Assembly (NCBI GenBank): GCA_015039365.1
Contig: WION01000016.1
Span: 62,001-126,000 of the forward strand
Origin: Amanita rubescens
Taxonomy: Eukaryota; Basidiomycota; Agaricomycetes; Agaricales; Amanitaceae
DNA length: 64,000 bases
Direction of reading: 5' to 3'
Positions 9,472 through 21,541 of this stretch are shown here, one piece after another. The first letter of the stretch is position 1; each line of letters starts with the position of its first letter. Below the pieces are notes generated by a model that was not told the origin of the DNA, did no database searches, and worked only from the letters and a program-made list of their open reading frames with translations. The position numbers and the translations under genes are program-made.

Positions 9472-12313
9472 CTAGCGTGCCAATTCTTCCCACTTGATCT
9501 TACGCATAGCCGCATTCTTGTCCGACAGCTGCCACCCGTCTTTGGGTGCAAACGGCTCATCAGGTCCTTTGCCACCTGCCGCCTTGTCATCTCCCTCTTT
9601 GACCAACTCCCAAGGAACACGCGTATAACGAGTCGGCGCGGGTATTGCATCTGGATCGCCTTTAGGTCCATGTATTTTCACATCAGCCAATGCTTTCTTG
9701 AGTGCACAAATCCATTTGTTCCTTCGCTTCACTGTATAATGACAATGAGAGACATTTGGCAACGCAAATACCGAGTGCGTACCTCTGAGAGTATCTTGTT
9801 GCCAGTTGCTCTTATACATGATGCTCACAGTCAAAGTCATCATTTCCTGGTCAGGAATATCTGTCAAAAGTAAGCCGTTGCCATTGGCAGAGGTATACCA
9901 ACGAACCTTTCACGGTCAGATTGAAAACGGGTTGATAATCGCGCTTTTCTGATTCAAGAAATTCAAGCATCGTTTCGCGAAGTCGCTCCAGATCGTGGAA
10001 AGACGTGGTGTATGCAACATCAAAAGTAAAACCTTCAGACATCTAAAGTTCTTCTCAGTACAGTCAAAGTGTAACGGCCATCCCAAAAAGACATACCTCT
10101 TTACTCCTGCGAATGTTTTGAATCCACTAGAAAATCCTCGATAAATTGTACTAGACGTCATCTGCAAAACGCTTACCAGATCGTTCAGGATATTGTTGGG
10201 TGCTTGTACATAGGCAGAGTTGGAGTCAATGAATACGGTGCTCAAAAGGTTGATCTCCTGAACGACATAATACTCTTTGTCGATCCGAACTCTGTCGCCA
10301 ACATCGTACGGATGCTTGAGGAACAGAAAGATGATACTCCCCAGGACTTCTTGCATGCTCGAGCCAATAAGCCAGCTTAATCCTATACGGCGTGACCTTT
10401 CAAAGACATGCATCGAACGGAATGGACAAACCAAGAACCAATGTGCCAGTACCCGTAACGAGTGTCACCAGCTGTGCTTCCTGACCATGGGGTCAGACAC
10501 ATTCGGTCATTCGTCAACTCTCACTTACTAGAGCAACAGCAATGATGACAAGCGCAACGATGGTATAGACGCTCATCAAGATATTGTCCAATCTCCCGAC
10601 CGCACTGTCCAAATCCCGCATAGAGTGCTCGAGTGAAAGTTGCTCTCTGTGGACGTCTCTGCAATTGGGTATGAGCAAAAAACAAGCCAAGCACGGAAAT
10701 CATCGCTCACAAGCATGCCAGCTCCATCTCGTCTCTAGATACGTCACCGTTCCCATCTCTGTCAAAGAAAGCAAACGCTCGACCCGCGTCCTTTGGTGGG
10801 AGGAAGAAACGTTCGATATCCTTCAGGTACACGTACTCGGCTTCCTTCTGTTTAAACGAGTAAAATAGACGACGAGCAAGCTATAGGAATGATAAGCGAC
10901 CGAAGTCATTAGGTGTCCGGAACGCGTACGAGGCGACTTTTATTTGGCGATTGCAAAGCTGTGTTGACCACGGCTAGCGGAGAATTAGGCTGCAGTACGG
11001 AGCTAATCGTACAGGTGATTACGGCTACAATTGCGAAATGTCACACGACACTAACCTTCCGGCTATTTCTGAAGCAACATTTCCCAGTGCAGTTGTTGTC
11101 GTGGTGGCCACGCTACGGACCCCACGCCTGAATTTTTGAAAGAATCGCTTGGCATCTACGGACGGACTCTTTGCATGGCTAGCATTCAGGGTATCGGAGC
11201 GTCCTAGCTTATCAGACGAATTTTGGTATAACGTTACGATTGTCTCGATGGCAAAATTTTGGTTGGCAATTCTATCTGCAAGTCGCTGAGCCAAGAAGAT
11301 TTGTTCGTTTGACCAACCACTCTACCTGCATATGACCGTTCGTGGAAGTTTTCAGCGATCCACTGTATAGTAAACTTTTCAAAGAGAAGGATAGCAGCAC
11401 AGATGAATAGAGAAAAGAACAGTCGACCGGCGAGACCGATAGCATTCTTACTTCTATCGCCGGGGTTTTGAATTTGATGGTCAGCGATCAAAGGTGTCCA
11501 AGAAATCCAAACCGCGATCGACCACCCAAATAACGCGATGTACCTATAACAGTCATTCTCAATATGCAAACAAGGGATGTGCTTTATTTAGTTACCTGTG
11601 TAAGGCCCGTATCCAGCCAAGGTAATGCCTCGTATCGACTGCGACAATAACTACAGTCGACCTGGCAACAGCGTGTAGCAGGAACCTGAGTCGGAGGCAT
11701 TCAGAATGTCAGGCGGCATTGAGACGCCTGTAGACTCACGACGCGACCAAACCACCCCACCAAGCTAAAAATGATGAGACGAATCAGTAAGAATAATAAT
11801 AACTATGCCCTTCCGGCCACCTTACCTCCCCAGACGACTGACAACCAGACACTCCACCAAAGTAATTTTACACCCCAAATCTGCGTAAATCTCAGCTGGC
11901 ACTGGGTGAGCTAGGCACGAGACACCACCACATACGTGTGCATTCGGGAACGCTGTCAACCCTAAAATGCCAGGAATCCAGAGAATGCCGAGTATGGGCA
12001 CGACGAAGAGGAACCACCGAGTTACGATAGACACGTTCAAGAGGTAGTGGTAGAACTTGGCGACCTATGGCCAAGGGGAGATTTAAATCTCAACTTAACC
12101 GGCGTCAGATCTGTAGTTACTTACTTTGTTCTTGGGTAGATCGCCATCGGCGTAGACGAGATGAGCTTCTTTGGCGTTACGAGGATCAAAATTTTCATAG
12201 TCGTGCTCAAACCTCCGAAAACTGTTCACGAGGCCAAAGTTACTGTCATGACGATCTTTCTCGGCCAAGATATGTCGAGATGGCCCAGGCTGAGCTTGTT
12301 CTGCGTCGTACAT
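9472..12313 (-). CDS. MscS-type mechanosensitive channel with EF-hand (Msy1/Msy2-like), 16 exons
   Basis: Exons in transcript order: 12313..12125, 12064..11936, 11880..11826, 11764..11740, 11685..11596, 11543..11326, 11275..11056, 11002..10924, 10880..10711, 10658..10529, 10480..10432, 10382..10177, 10126..10097, 10042..9907, 9860..9783, 9731..9472; 687 aa. N-terminal TM helices (WFLFVVPILGILWIPGIL, WGVKLLWWSVWLSVVWGAWW) lead to an EF-hand loop DRDGNGDVSRDE. Next comes the pore helix/MscS core: VTLVTGTGTLVLGLSWLIGS, then PYDVGDRVRIDKEYYVVQEI and STVFIDSNSAYVQAPN. The closest characterised relatives are fission-yeast Msy1/Msy2, ER Ca2+-linked hypo-osmotic channels. The first ATG at 12313 is the only in-frame Met near the exon start. 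Confidence 0.9.
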
Positions 12314-12422
12314 GTGACCGTTGTTCAAAGAAATTAATGCAAGGGTCAAAATGATGCAACCGAGGATTTAAGCGCCCCCTATCCATCAAAACCCATGGAA
12401 ATATAGCAACAGTTACAACGCG

Positions 12423-13914
12423 TTACACATTCCATCCATTCGCCTGCTGCTCTGGGCTGCTCCACCCCCCGCCACCAGTGCTCCACCCACCCCCTGCGGG
12501 ACTTGTTGCATTTGCATTCCACGAGCTCCCTGCCGTGCGATTCGGACTCGTGCTTCCCCACCCGCCTGACCGAGGACTCGTCGCCGCGGTTGCGCCCCAT
12601 CCTCCCCCCGACCAGCCCCCTCCTCCCCCTCCTGCAGCACTGGCACCACCCGTGCCAGTAGTCGCTGTCGCCGTTCCCCACGTACTTTCCACTACTCGCG
12701 CATTAGTCTGCTCACTATTCGCCATCATGTCCAGTTCTGGCTGACTCTTCAGACCTAGAATCAAGTTTGCCAATTTTGCCTGCAATTCTGCAAGTCCCTG
12801 TTAACGAATAAGTAGCTAGAAAATATTCAAAGCAGACATATGGTGCACCTTCATCACTACTTCCTGCGGCCCCAAGCTTCCATCCGTTTCAATTTCAAAG
12901 TAAAACTTTGATGGCTGCGCGTTAAAATCGAACGGTTCGTCATCTCTCTGGGGTTCCTCTTCCTTGGCATTCTCACTAAGCGGCCATTCTACTTTTATAT
13001 CGTTTTCGAACCAGTAGGTGGTATGTCGTAGCTTATTATGTGGATCGTATTCAAACGAGACAGCTGAGCACGGCGACCACTTCGCGTGCTCTTTTGCAAT
13101 ACCCTGAATATTTCATGAGTATTGAACATGAATCTAGGTAACCTATGCGAACCTTTTTCGCGATGCAAGTGACTTTGAGTTCTTGTCCTTTTCGTATCTT
13201 ACAAATGAGCACGGGAGGTGAACTAGAGTCATCTACAGCATCGGTGAGAATAGGAAGGAAAGATAAGAGCTCTACGTTGCATACGCTTTCCGACGGGATG
13301 TCCAAAATGCTCGCTCCTTTTCGTCAATTCCTCACCATTGTCTGGCTGTTCCATCGGGTCCGCTCCAAAACCTCCTCGCGGGTCTGAAGGTACAACTTCG
13401 AGGTGATTGCTCGTAACGTCCATAGTGTGGTGATCATGGCAAGCAACATGCAACACCAGTTTGACTGAGCAAAAATCACATTCCGAGAGGCATACACAAT
13501 CCTAAAAGGTAATATGAGCTTGTAGATAGCCCGAGTTTCATGACCGTTACTCTTGTATATCTCATTGCTTCATCGCAGTTCGTGCTAATTAATGGAATCA
13601 TTCCAAGTCGATGTGCAATGAACTCGTCCGGAAGAACAGTCGTGTTGATATCAATGACAACCATGTCAATGGCTGCAAAACCTCTTATCACTGCCGCTTC
13701 ACATAATCCGAGGTATACCTACCCACAGTAGGTAGGTCCGCCATTACGACTCTCCTCAGGGAATTGGCGAACCTGCAATTCGCTAAACACGGCATAAAGA
13801 CAAGTAGACGTTCGAAACATACGCCAAGTTGACATTTTCCAAAACAAAATTGACTCTATCCCTTTTCAGAGAGCGAATGCGAACGGTCGGTTCTTGTTCT
13901 TCAATTCCTTGCAT
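12423..13914 (-). CDS. RPB3: RNA polymerase II subunit RPB3 with Gly/Trp-rich tail
   Basis: Exons: 13914..13823, 13772..13723, 13672..13551, 13501..13285, 13232..13153, 13103..12849, 12797..12423 (396 aa). It forms the Rpb3/Rpb11 alpha-like heterodimer at the base of Pol II. The alpha motif is clear: [20 protein letters not shown], then [20 protein letters not shown] and [10 protein letters not shown]. The zinc-site region has [15 protein letters not shown] (C-x-C-x3-C-x2-C). [20 protein letters not shown] and [20 protein letters not shown] identify domain 2. After the conserved helix [18 protein letters not shown] there is a roughly 100-residue tail rich in Gly, Ser, Ala and Trp (7 of 8 Trp next to Gly), not present in yeast Rpb3. 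Confidence 0.93.
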
Positions 13915-15105
13915 GGGTCGATGACGAATGGACCTCTGATCTAAATGTTTACAAACAACGCCACCGCCACGCTGCGTCCATTGAAGCCTATTGTTAGACT
14001 ACTTGCCAGCAGTTAGTCTACTATCTAGTCGGTTTTCACTTCAAATTAAAGCAAAAATGCGGGTGCGTAGGTTATCTACTCCGCCTTCTTGCTTTAGAGA
14101 TATTTATGAGTCTGGCCTTCAAAGACAGGATGCAGCACGTGCTGGAGTCAACTAAGTATCAGGGAAGATCGCAGTTGTCTGCCGGGAGCCCTGCGGCGTA
14201 TATCGGACAACGCCATGTCTTCTTCGCTACTCAAAGCGACCAGCGTTTATATTTGCATTGTCGAGTGTAAGCTGTCCCTCGTGGTAATCCCGTCCCTCGA
14301 CAGCTCATAAATTCGATTTTGTAATATCCCACCCTTGTCGGGCGGTGTGTCGATAAAATCGCGGACTTTTCTTGGCCAGGAAACTTTTATTGACAATGAA
14401 AGTCTTCCGCTCTCCGCGAGGTGGAGGATATACGCAAGGTAGATCTCACATTGATGATCTTATATGTTTTACGCATTACGTTTGTTTCTATCGGAAACGT
14501 CCACCGATCTAGACCGAGTGATTTGCCTAGATGAACCGCTCGAAACGAACCTTCTTTCTTAAAGCCAGACATGATCTTGTTCTTCTTTCCAGGTACTCTT
14601 TTTTCCGAGCACTGGCGGCGTGATATTTCAGGTTTGCAAAGTCAAGCTAAGCGAGTCAAGTTCGGACATGGAAGGGCTACAAGCTATCTCACATCTCAAC
14701 GTAAAAGAAGGTCTAAATGACACCGCATCTGGTACTTAATGAATCTACCCGGAGCGCAGCGGGACGGTAGCCCTGCGAATCAAATTTGTTCTGGCGCAAT
14801 GACATACGAGGTTATGTCGGGTCGGCGAGCTTCTATATATATCCTCAAAGCTGTATCAACACCCTACCCTAACTGGGACGGTTCGGTCCCCAGGTATCCC
14901 GCGGATTTATCCCGCCTCCGCGGACATGGTAAGGTTTAGTCCTTTCAGCATTTCTCTTTACAATAGCCCTGACGCTGATGCATGAGGACAGTTCCGTTCG
15001 CTGACAGCATTTTCCTGGCGAACGGATCCGGTACCATGATATAAGTCCTTTCAGGCATTTAGAAAATGTACTGATTCTTTAGTCTGCCCGAATACTGCGA
15101 TCAAA
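13915..15105. other. 1.19-kb intergenic region between divergent RPB3 and acyl-CoA synthetase
   Basis: Both flanking genes read outwards, so the region holds both promoters. I see many stops in all frames and no ORF with family resemblance. A 61-codon minus ORF at 14387..14572 has no recognisable motif. Several AT-poor blocks occur (for example 14740-14940). No tRNA-like A/B boxes were convincing. Confidence 0.5.
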
Positions 15106-17860
15106 ATGACCTGGGTGCCCAAGCGATCACTAGCAGAAAGTATTCACTCACTCCATTTCTCTTGCGTGGTCATCCACTTATGCTTCCCAGCCGATGTCAT
15201 CCTTTGCGCTCCGGGCAACATTCATGAAGTCGAAACAAAGTTTATTAGTGGCCGACTTCTTCGAGTGTACAAAAACCTATGGCCAAACCTCCGGGACTTC
15301 TGGTTGGCAGCCGTACAACAGCACTCAGAAAAGGTATATCTTGTATACGATGAGCAGCGCTTTACGTATCAGCAAATCCATTCTCGGGCTGCAAAGCTTG
15401 CGGCCGTCTTTAAGCACAAGTATGGCATTCAAAAAGGTTATTATCTGGATTTCGGTTGCACTTTCGTACCTCTGACTTCTACCGGCGTCAGGGGATAGAG
15501 TTGGTATCTGCTCTAGAAATTGCCCAGATTTCGTGGTCGCCTTCTGGGCATGTCGTGAGTGTTATGTAACTCCTAATAACGTTCATAGTCTCATTATAGC
15601 TAAGATCTTATTGGGGCAGTCTCAGTCTTAATTAATGCGTCGGTTTTTTCCCCCTTCCCTGTGCATTCGATAGCATCGGGGTTAATTTCGCTTGCAGATG
15701 GCTACCCCTCGAACCTTTGAAACATTGTATTATTCATACAGGATGCCAATTACTCCTTCTCGACGTCGAGCGTGCCGATCGTCTGGAACCTGTTACGAAT
15801 CTATTCGCGCAAAAGGCGGGCACGCGCGGTTTCCTAGTTCTCGGTAGCAAGGACGGGAAAGGAATTTGGACAGCCATGGAATACCTTGATGCAGTTCTGC
15901 ACGGGTTCCGCGGAGAGGCTGTGGAAATTCTGATATCCAATCCAGGCATTACGCCTGAAGACAATGCCACAATCATGTTTACATCAGGTACTTCGTTCCT
16001 TCCTCGTATACGAGTTAGTCATGATAAAGGCGGCAAGGAACAACTGGTTTACCGAAGGGAGTCTTAAGCTCCCAGCGCCAATTCCTAACGAATATTCCCA
16101 ACGTGGAGTTTCCCCTTTTTCTCTATAGATATCCCCCTAATGGTACTTCGATAGGTCCTTGCAGGGAGTTGGAGGGCTGCTTTACGCCGAGGAGAAACGC
16201 TACCCCTACCTCAAAGTGATGCAGCACAAAAAGGCACACTGATAGCCGTACCACTGTTTCATGTGACTGGAACAACGAGCTATATGGTCTGGTGTTACCT
16301 TGTTCATTTCTTCTCCAAGCTCACTTTTTTTTACAGATGTTGGCAACCCTGAACGGAATGAAGATTGTTCTAACGCGAAAATGGCAGCCAGAAGAAGGTG
16401 AGCAACATTAGTCGCCTCATAACCAAGCAACCGTGCCGACTCGAATAATTTTCAGCCGCTAGGTGAGAAATAATCAGGTCGTGAAGCACGGTTTTCTGAC
16501 CGATGATTTTTTACAGCTTGATCAAGGCGGAAAACGTCACGGTTGCCGGAGGGTAGGTACAATCCAGTTGTAATATCCATGGATGAACAATGCCCTGTGA
16601 CAGTGTGCCTACTATGGTGTCGGACATCGTGGAGAGCTCCCTTGTTGGATATCCATTAGAGGGATTGCTCTTCGGTGGGTCACCAGCCCCCCCTTCGCTG
16701 GTTCCAAGAGCGCAAAAAGCATTTCCCACTGCGATAATGTAAGTCATACTCTTCTTAACAGCCCAATTCCGGAAGACTTCATTATTACGCAGGACCCAGG
16801 GTTATGGAATGACGGAAACAAATTCCATAGCCGTATCGGTAAGCGCACCGCGTGTCCTCGAGCATTTGTCCTCAGATAAATGAAGATTGCCGCTGAAGAT
16901 TACGCTGCTCGTCCAACTAGCACGTTCGTAATCTTCACAAAAGTTCCGTAAATCGAGATTAATTTCTAAACTAGCGGACTGCCGAGTCCTGTGAACGAAG
17001 TAAAAATCGTTTTGGAAGATATATGTCTACCTCCGGGTGCGATCGGCGAAGTATGGTTGTTAGTATCTCAAACGCTCCTTCCTGGCCGAACCTGAAATAT
17101 CATTAGACGTGGACCTAATGTGATGACGTGCTACTGGAACGATCCAGGTGAGGAACGATTCACAATGTTTCCCAGAGCACTGTTCTAACTTTTCTAGTCT
17201 CGACCGAAAAGGCGCTCACGGCCGACGGCTGGATCAAGACAGGCGACTTGGGATATGTTGATGAAGAAGGCTTCGTTTACATCAAAGACAGGCGTAAGTA
17301 AGCCAGCTTGAGCAAACTTGGTTATTCGATAGCTCTTTCTAGTAAAGGATATCATAATCCGGGGCGGGGAAAATATCGTAAGAGCCTCAATTTCCCACTC
17401 GTATGTCTCTTACACAACATTACAGGATTCCGTCTCTGTCGAGAATGCGTTATACACAGACCCGCGCGTGCTTGAAGCGGCGGCTGTTGGTGTACCAGAC
17501 GAACGTTTAGGCGAACTTGTGGCGGCGGTAGTGTCTTTAAAGCCAGCATACTACAACCAGGTATCTGAAGCCGCCTTATTGGCTCTGGCTCGGGAAAGGT
17601 CCGGTTCAACTGGTTTCGATATTATGGTACTGAAACCCAGGCTTAGGCTTCCGAGGTTCGCGGTTCCGGTGATAATTATCGTACAGAACGAACCTTTAGG
17701 TGAGCATTTCGCCAAGACGCTTCGAGTCAGCTCAGAACGCCACTTATTCGAAACAGAACATACGCCCTCGGGAAAGATTATGAAAGAGCAGTTACGGCGG
17801 TTGGCACGAGACAGATGGAAAGAACGGCATGAATCTCAAGAACCACGCGCGAATCTTTGA
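15106..17860 (+). CDS. AMP-dependent acyl-CoA synthetase/ligase (ANL superfamily), 20 exons
   Basis: Exons: 15106..15139, 15191..15436, 15492..15554, 15605..15638, 15698..15987, 16038..16102, 16155..16286, 16337..16397, 16456..16462, 16517..16552, 16604..16738, 16793..16838, 16886..16923, 16975..17058, 17107..17147, 17198..17293, 17343..17377, 17426..17598, 17647..17699, 17757..17860; 590 aa, all phases closing. Motifs in order: P-loop [40 protein letters not shown], the hinge/AMP motif [30 protein letters not shown], and the catalytic Lys motif [11 protein letters not shown]. It activates a carboxylic acid as acyl-AMP then acyl-CoA; the substrate (fatty acid or aromatic acid) cannot be set. 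No obvious TM segment or peroxisomal SKL ending (ends ANL). Confidence 0.9.
16456..16462 (+). other. 7-nt microexon of the acyl-CoA synthetase
   Basis: The bases CCGCTAG sit between introns 16398..16455 (58 nt) and 16463..16516 (54 nt). They complete G|CC GCT AG|C, giving Ala-Ala-Ser in [18 protein letters not shown]. Without it the frame is lost, so it must be spliced in for a functional protein. Confidence 0.8.
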
Positions 17861-17950
17861 GGCATTACGAGACGCTCTATGTTTGGCTTTAATTTTATAT
17901 TGGATATCGTAAATTGTATGAGGACATCCGTAATTATTTCTCCCACCACA

Positions 17951-19868
17951 ATGAACGAATCCGACCTCTCCGCTTTCTATCTCTCCCAGTTCCGTGATCA
18001 CATCGCGCAAGTTCAAGCTCACCTTCTGGGGCAAACTCAAACTGTTTTGCTCCCGTCCATCGGCATTCCGACAGTTTACTGGACGTCATTCGAGAAAAAC
18101 TTGTTCTTCCGTGCTTTAGCACGTCATTCCCGTCTAAGACCTGACCTCATCGCTGCTCACATCGAAACAAAGTCTGTCGTTGATGTCTGCGCTTATATCC
18201 ATCTTCTACATGCAGCATCAAAGGACAACCCGATTTCCAGGGCAAGGAAAGACATTGAGATTGCTTTCGAGGTTTCTGATTCATGGGTCGAATATGAGGA
18301 ACAGGCTGCAACCTCGTTGGCAACGGCTGAATTGATGTGGGACATTGAACAGCGTAGAATCTCCCGTCAGGCGCAAGTAGCTAAGAAGCGCGATGATTTT
18401 GAGACAGCCGAAATGTTTGATAATTGGAGAGCCGAAGCTGAAGCTCAATGGAGCAGAGAAGAATCGCTCCAATGCTTGGATACTCTTCAACTGGACGTAT
18501 TGGAGAGCATTTTACGAACAGGGGACCCCGCCTTAACAAGCAACAACGCTGATGATACGCAAGACAGTAGAAAGGTCGACTATCAAGTCTCTACCGCATC
18601 ACAAGGAGGATCTTCAGATCCTTGCTCTGCCGTCGCCTCGGCCATAGGCGATGCGCCCACTGATCCATTGCCACCCCCGATTGGGTCCCCATTGCCGAAT
18701 GTATCCACCATTAATGCTGAACGAATTACTTCAAAGTCCCGCGGCGACCGTCTTCAGCTAGCATTCAATGTGCCAGTTCAATCAGCCGACCAAACATTAG
18801 CTCGACAATCCACTGCTCCGCGGGATGCATTAGCTCCAAATAGTCCACTTCCACAAGTGGCACCTGAAGTACTAAGCCCTACCTCGCGTCGGCGCTTACA
18901 GAAGCGTTTGTACATGAGGCGGAAACGTGCCGAGCAGTCGGGAGCGGAGATGAATCATACGGTTAACAAATTACGCCCAGGCCGAGAGAAGATCAAGAGG
19001 CAATCCAAGCTGCAACCCAAAAAACAAAAGGGTCACAAGATCAGTGGGCTGACGAGACCCTATCGGATTCGTCAGCAATTCGCGGAGCAGCAGATTAACC
19101 TTACTGAACTACAACGAACTGGCTTAGATCTCTTTCATCTCTCTACGCTAAGTAGATTGATAGAGTCGGTGAATTATTTGAAGTGATTGAGTCATGGTTG
19201 ATATATATGATAGGTTGTATAAGTCTGGCTACACGGAAGTCGAGGAAGATGTCATCACATCTGTCTCTGCAGATACCATCAGCCTACTCAGAGCCGTCGT
19301 GGTCGCTTTTGTGACCGAAGTTATACACCGTGCCATTGTTTTTAGGAACCAAGAATTCCAGCGAAAGGGCGACGTCAAGGCATGGCGACTCGGAGAGAAA
19401 GAGGTCTCGTTGCAGTATGTTCAAAGTCGAATATTACTTACCCTTTTCCAGATATCGGCGGACAATATTCAGTCTTGCTTAGAAATGATGGAGTTCGAGA
19501 ATCTGACGAAAAAAGTCTATTTTGAACGATTATTGAGAGACCAAACGGGCTCCGACGAGCTATCTATGGATGAGAACGAAGCAGAAGGGTCCCCTGAAGC
19601 TGACCATGGAAATGTCAGCGAGTCAGAGGACCAACCAGATCATAATATTAATATCATGGTCGACCGACTGTTGCCAGTTTTCACTTTGTCACCTCAGCAT
19701 GTAATTTCCTTATTCTCGGCCGAGTACGGAGATGATACATCTCTTATGCCAGTGGATACAGACGGAGATAGCTTGCGGAAGGAGCTGGAAGAAGAAGAGC
19801 AATTGGACCCGGTCGATGAGGTCGCGATGCAACAATATGAATCAGAGCTATGGAAACAAGAGATTTAA
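17951..19868 (+). CDS. Rrn5-like RNA polymerase I upstream-activating-factor subunit (candidate)
   Basis: Two exons, 17951..19164 and 19214..19868, intron 49 nt, 622 aa. The start at 17951 (MNESDLSAFYLSQFRDHI) is preferred over an in-frame ATG at 17879. Residues about 40-75 contain the SANT-like segment YWTSFEKNLFFRALARHSR followed by RPDLIAAHIETKSVVDVCAY, which resembles the region of yeast Rrn5 (UAF complex, rDNA promoter). The middle is Ser/Pro-rich and basic (RRRLQKRLYMRRKRAEQ), and the second exon contains a possible histone-fold-like helical stretch (ISLLRAVVVAFVTEVIHRA) before acidic tails. Two separate ORFs are otherwise seen; splicing them restores one continuous chain. Assignment rests on a short motif, so treat as candidate. 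Confidence 0.6.
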
Positions 19869-19945
19869 TATTGTATCTACACACACCAGCACACGGTGTA
19901 TTCGAGTCAAGCCGCGGTATCCTCGTGGGTTCCTATAATAACATA

Positions 19946-21366
19946 TTACAATCTCGCCCTCGCCGTTTCATCTTCCCGTATCCTGATTACTGCTTTGCCC
20001 CACGTCTTTCTCATTTCGAGGGCCATCAAACCATCTGCGACAGAGTCTAATGTATATTTCTTGTCATAAATAACGGGACGAAGTTTTCCCGATGCGAACA
20101 GTCTGTAAACACTTGTTAATCTAGGAGGTTGTACGTGTCAAATACATACGAAAACAACCCTTCCCAGACGGCAGGTATCCTTCCGGCATCGCGTTCTGTG
20201 AAGTTGGTTAGGATAGGACGGAGCATTCAGATATCCGCCTTGCTTACGGGAATATGCTCCCCAGTGCAAACCCACGAGTGAAATGTTCTTCAACAAGACG
20301 AGATTCATTGGAACCTGAACAAAGGCATCAGGTATCTTCGACCTGAAGCACAATAAATCTTAAACACCTTATCAATACTTCCGCCTGCGAATCCAATGAC
20401 GAGCGCGCGACCTTTCCACGCGATGCATTTGAGGCAATCTTTGCCGAGTCAGTGACCTGCATGCGATGGAATCAATGCACATGCCGTTAATCATGCCAAC
20501 AGGGTCATAGATAACATCCACGCCCTTATTACCGGTAAGCCGCATTATTTCTTTCTGCCAACCTGGTCTCGTATAATCGACGGCATGATCCGCCCCACCA
20601 AGCTGACATGCTACATTCAATTTGGTTTGTGAACCGGCCGCGGCGATGACTTTAGCACCGAGTGCTAGGAACGACACAAATACTAAAGTGAAATATGTCC
20701 GCTCAGAGACAAAAATCAGTTACCTTTGGCGATTTGGACGGCTGCAATTCCGACTCCACCAGCTGCAGCAGTAATTAGAACCCATTCACCTTCAATTGCC
20801 TGACGATCAGAACCTGACAAATTCAAATAGACAAGGTTATACCTGGCTTTAATTCTGCCCGACCAATAAACGCCTCATAACTGGTTGGCCATGTTACAAA
20901 TAGACCTGAGATAAGCGTTAAGCTACGTTTATGCTGCGACTGTTGCAGTACTACTTACCAGCTCCTTGATCATAATCAAGGGCATCAGGCAATGATAGTA
21001 CCTTTTCCCAGTCAGCTGCGACCTTGTCAGCAAAAGAGCCCTGAGCGGCGCCAAACACTCTATCTCCTGGTTTGAAAGGGCATCCCTCCGGTATAGGTGA
21101 ATTGTGGGATACTTTTCCTGCGAACTCTGTACCGAGGACAAATGGAAGTGGTGGCATGTGTTGGTACTTTCCCTGTGCTTGCAGAATCTAGGAAATGTTC
21201 AGTAGTTGACACTTTGGGTCACAGAGAACATTACATCGAAGAAATTGAGCCCCGCGCTGTAGACATCAACTAATATTTGTCGTGGCCCGAGGGTAGGTTC
21301 TGGGACACCACGAGTTACTGGTATTTTAGACGGATGGGTCAATTCTTTCACGACGAAAGCTTGCAT
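19946..21366 (-). CDS. Zinc-type alcohol dehydrogenase-like / NADPH:quinone oxidoreductase, 9 exons
   Basis: Exons: 21366..21235, 21187..20959, 20905..20843, 20789..20724, 20664..20485, 20438..20368, 20314..20248, 20195..20150, 20102..19946; 336 aa. MDR-family oxidoreductase: GroES-like N-domain (FVLGTEFAGKV, KPGDRVFGAAQGSFADKVA) and Rossmann motif ITAAAGGVGIAAVQIAKALG, then the conserved DVIYDPVG and ALVIGFAGG. No catalytic-zinc Cys/His pattern is evident, so it belongs to the quinone-oxidoreductase branch (QOR/ZTA1- or NQOR-like). Intron 20439..20484 appears to use a GC donor (GCATGT), because no GT donor keeps the frame. Confidence 0.87.
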
Positions 21367-21541
21367 TTCTAAGCTTGAACTTTGAAGTGAGCGCACAAGG
21401 TAATAATAGAAATACCGGCTCAACTCGGCCCTACGATACGACAAGTAATGGGTCTATAATTAGGTGCCAATGGATATTTTTACATTATGTTTCTACATGC
21501 AATTCATGTCCAGTTGAAAAACTGGTTAAGATAATGCCTCT

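Noticed and set aside
12379..12681. Gly/Arg-rich minus ORF overlapping the RPB3 tail
   Set aside because: Out-of-frame shadow of the Gly/Trp-rich coding repeat; the RPB3 frame continues from conserved exons.
14387..14572. 61-aa minus ORF in the RPB3/acyl-CoA synthetase gap
   Set aside because: No motif, no neighbouring exon that extends it, stops in all other frames; length expected by chance.
19421..19457. 37-nt GT..AG stretch inside the Rrn5-like exon 2
   Set aside because: Removing it shifts the frame into an early stop; retaining it gives a long coherent open frame.
19194..19868. Independent second gene after the Rrn5-like ORF
   Set aside because: A 49-nt GT-AG intron (19165-19213) joins it in frame to the upstream ORF, giving LIE-LYKSGYTEVEED.
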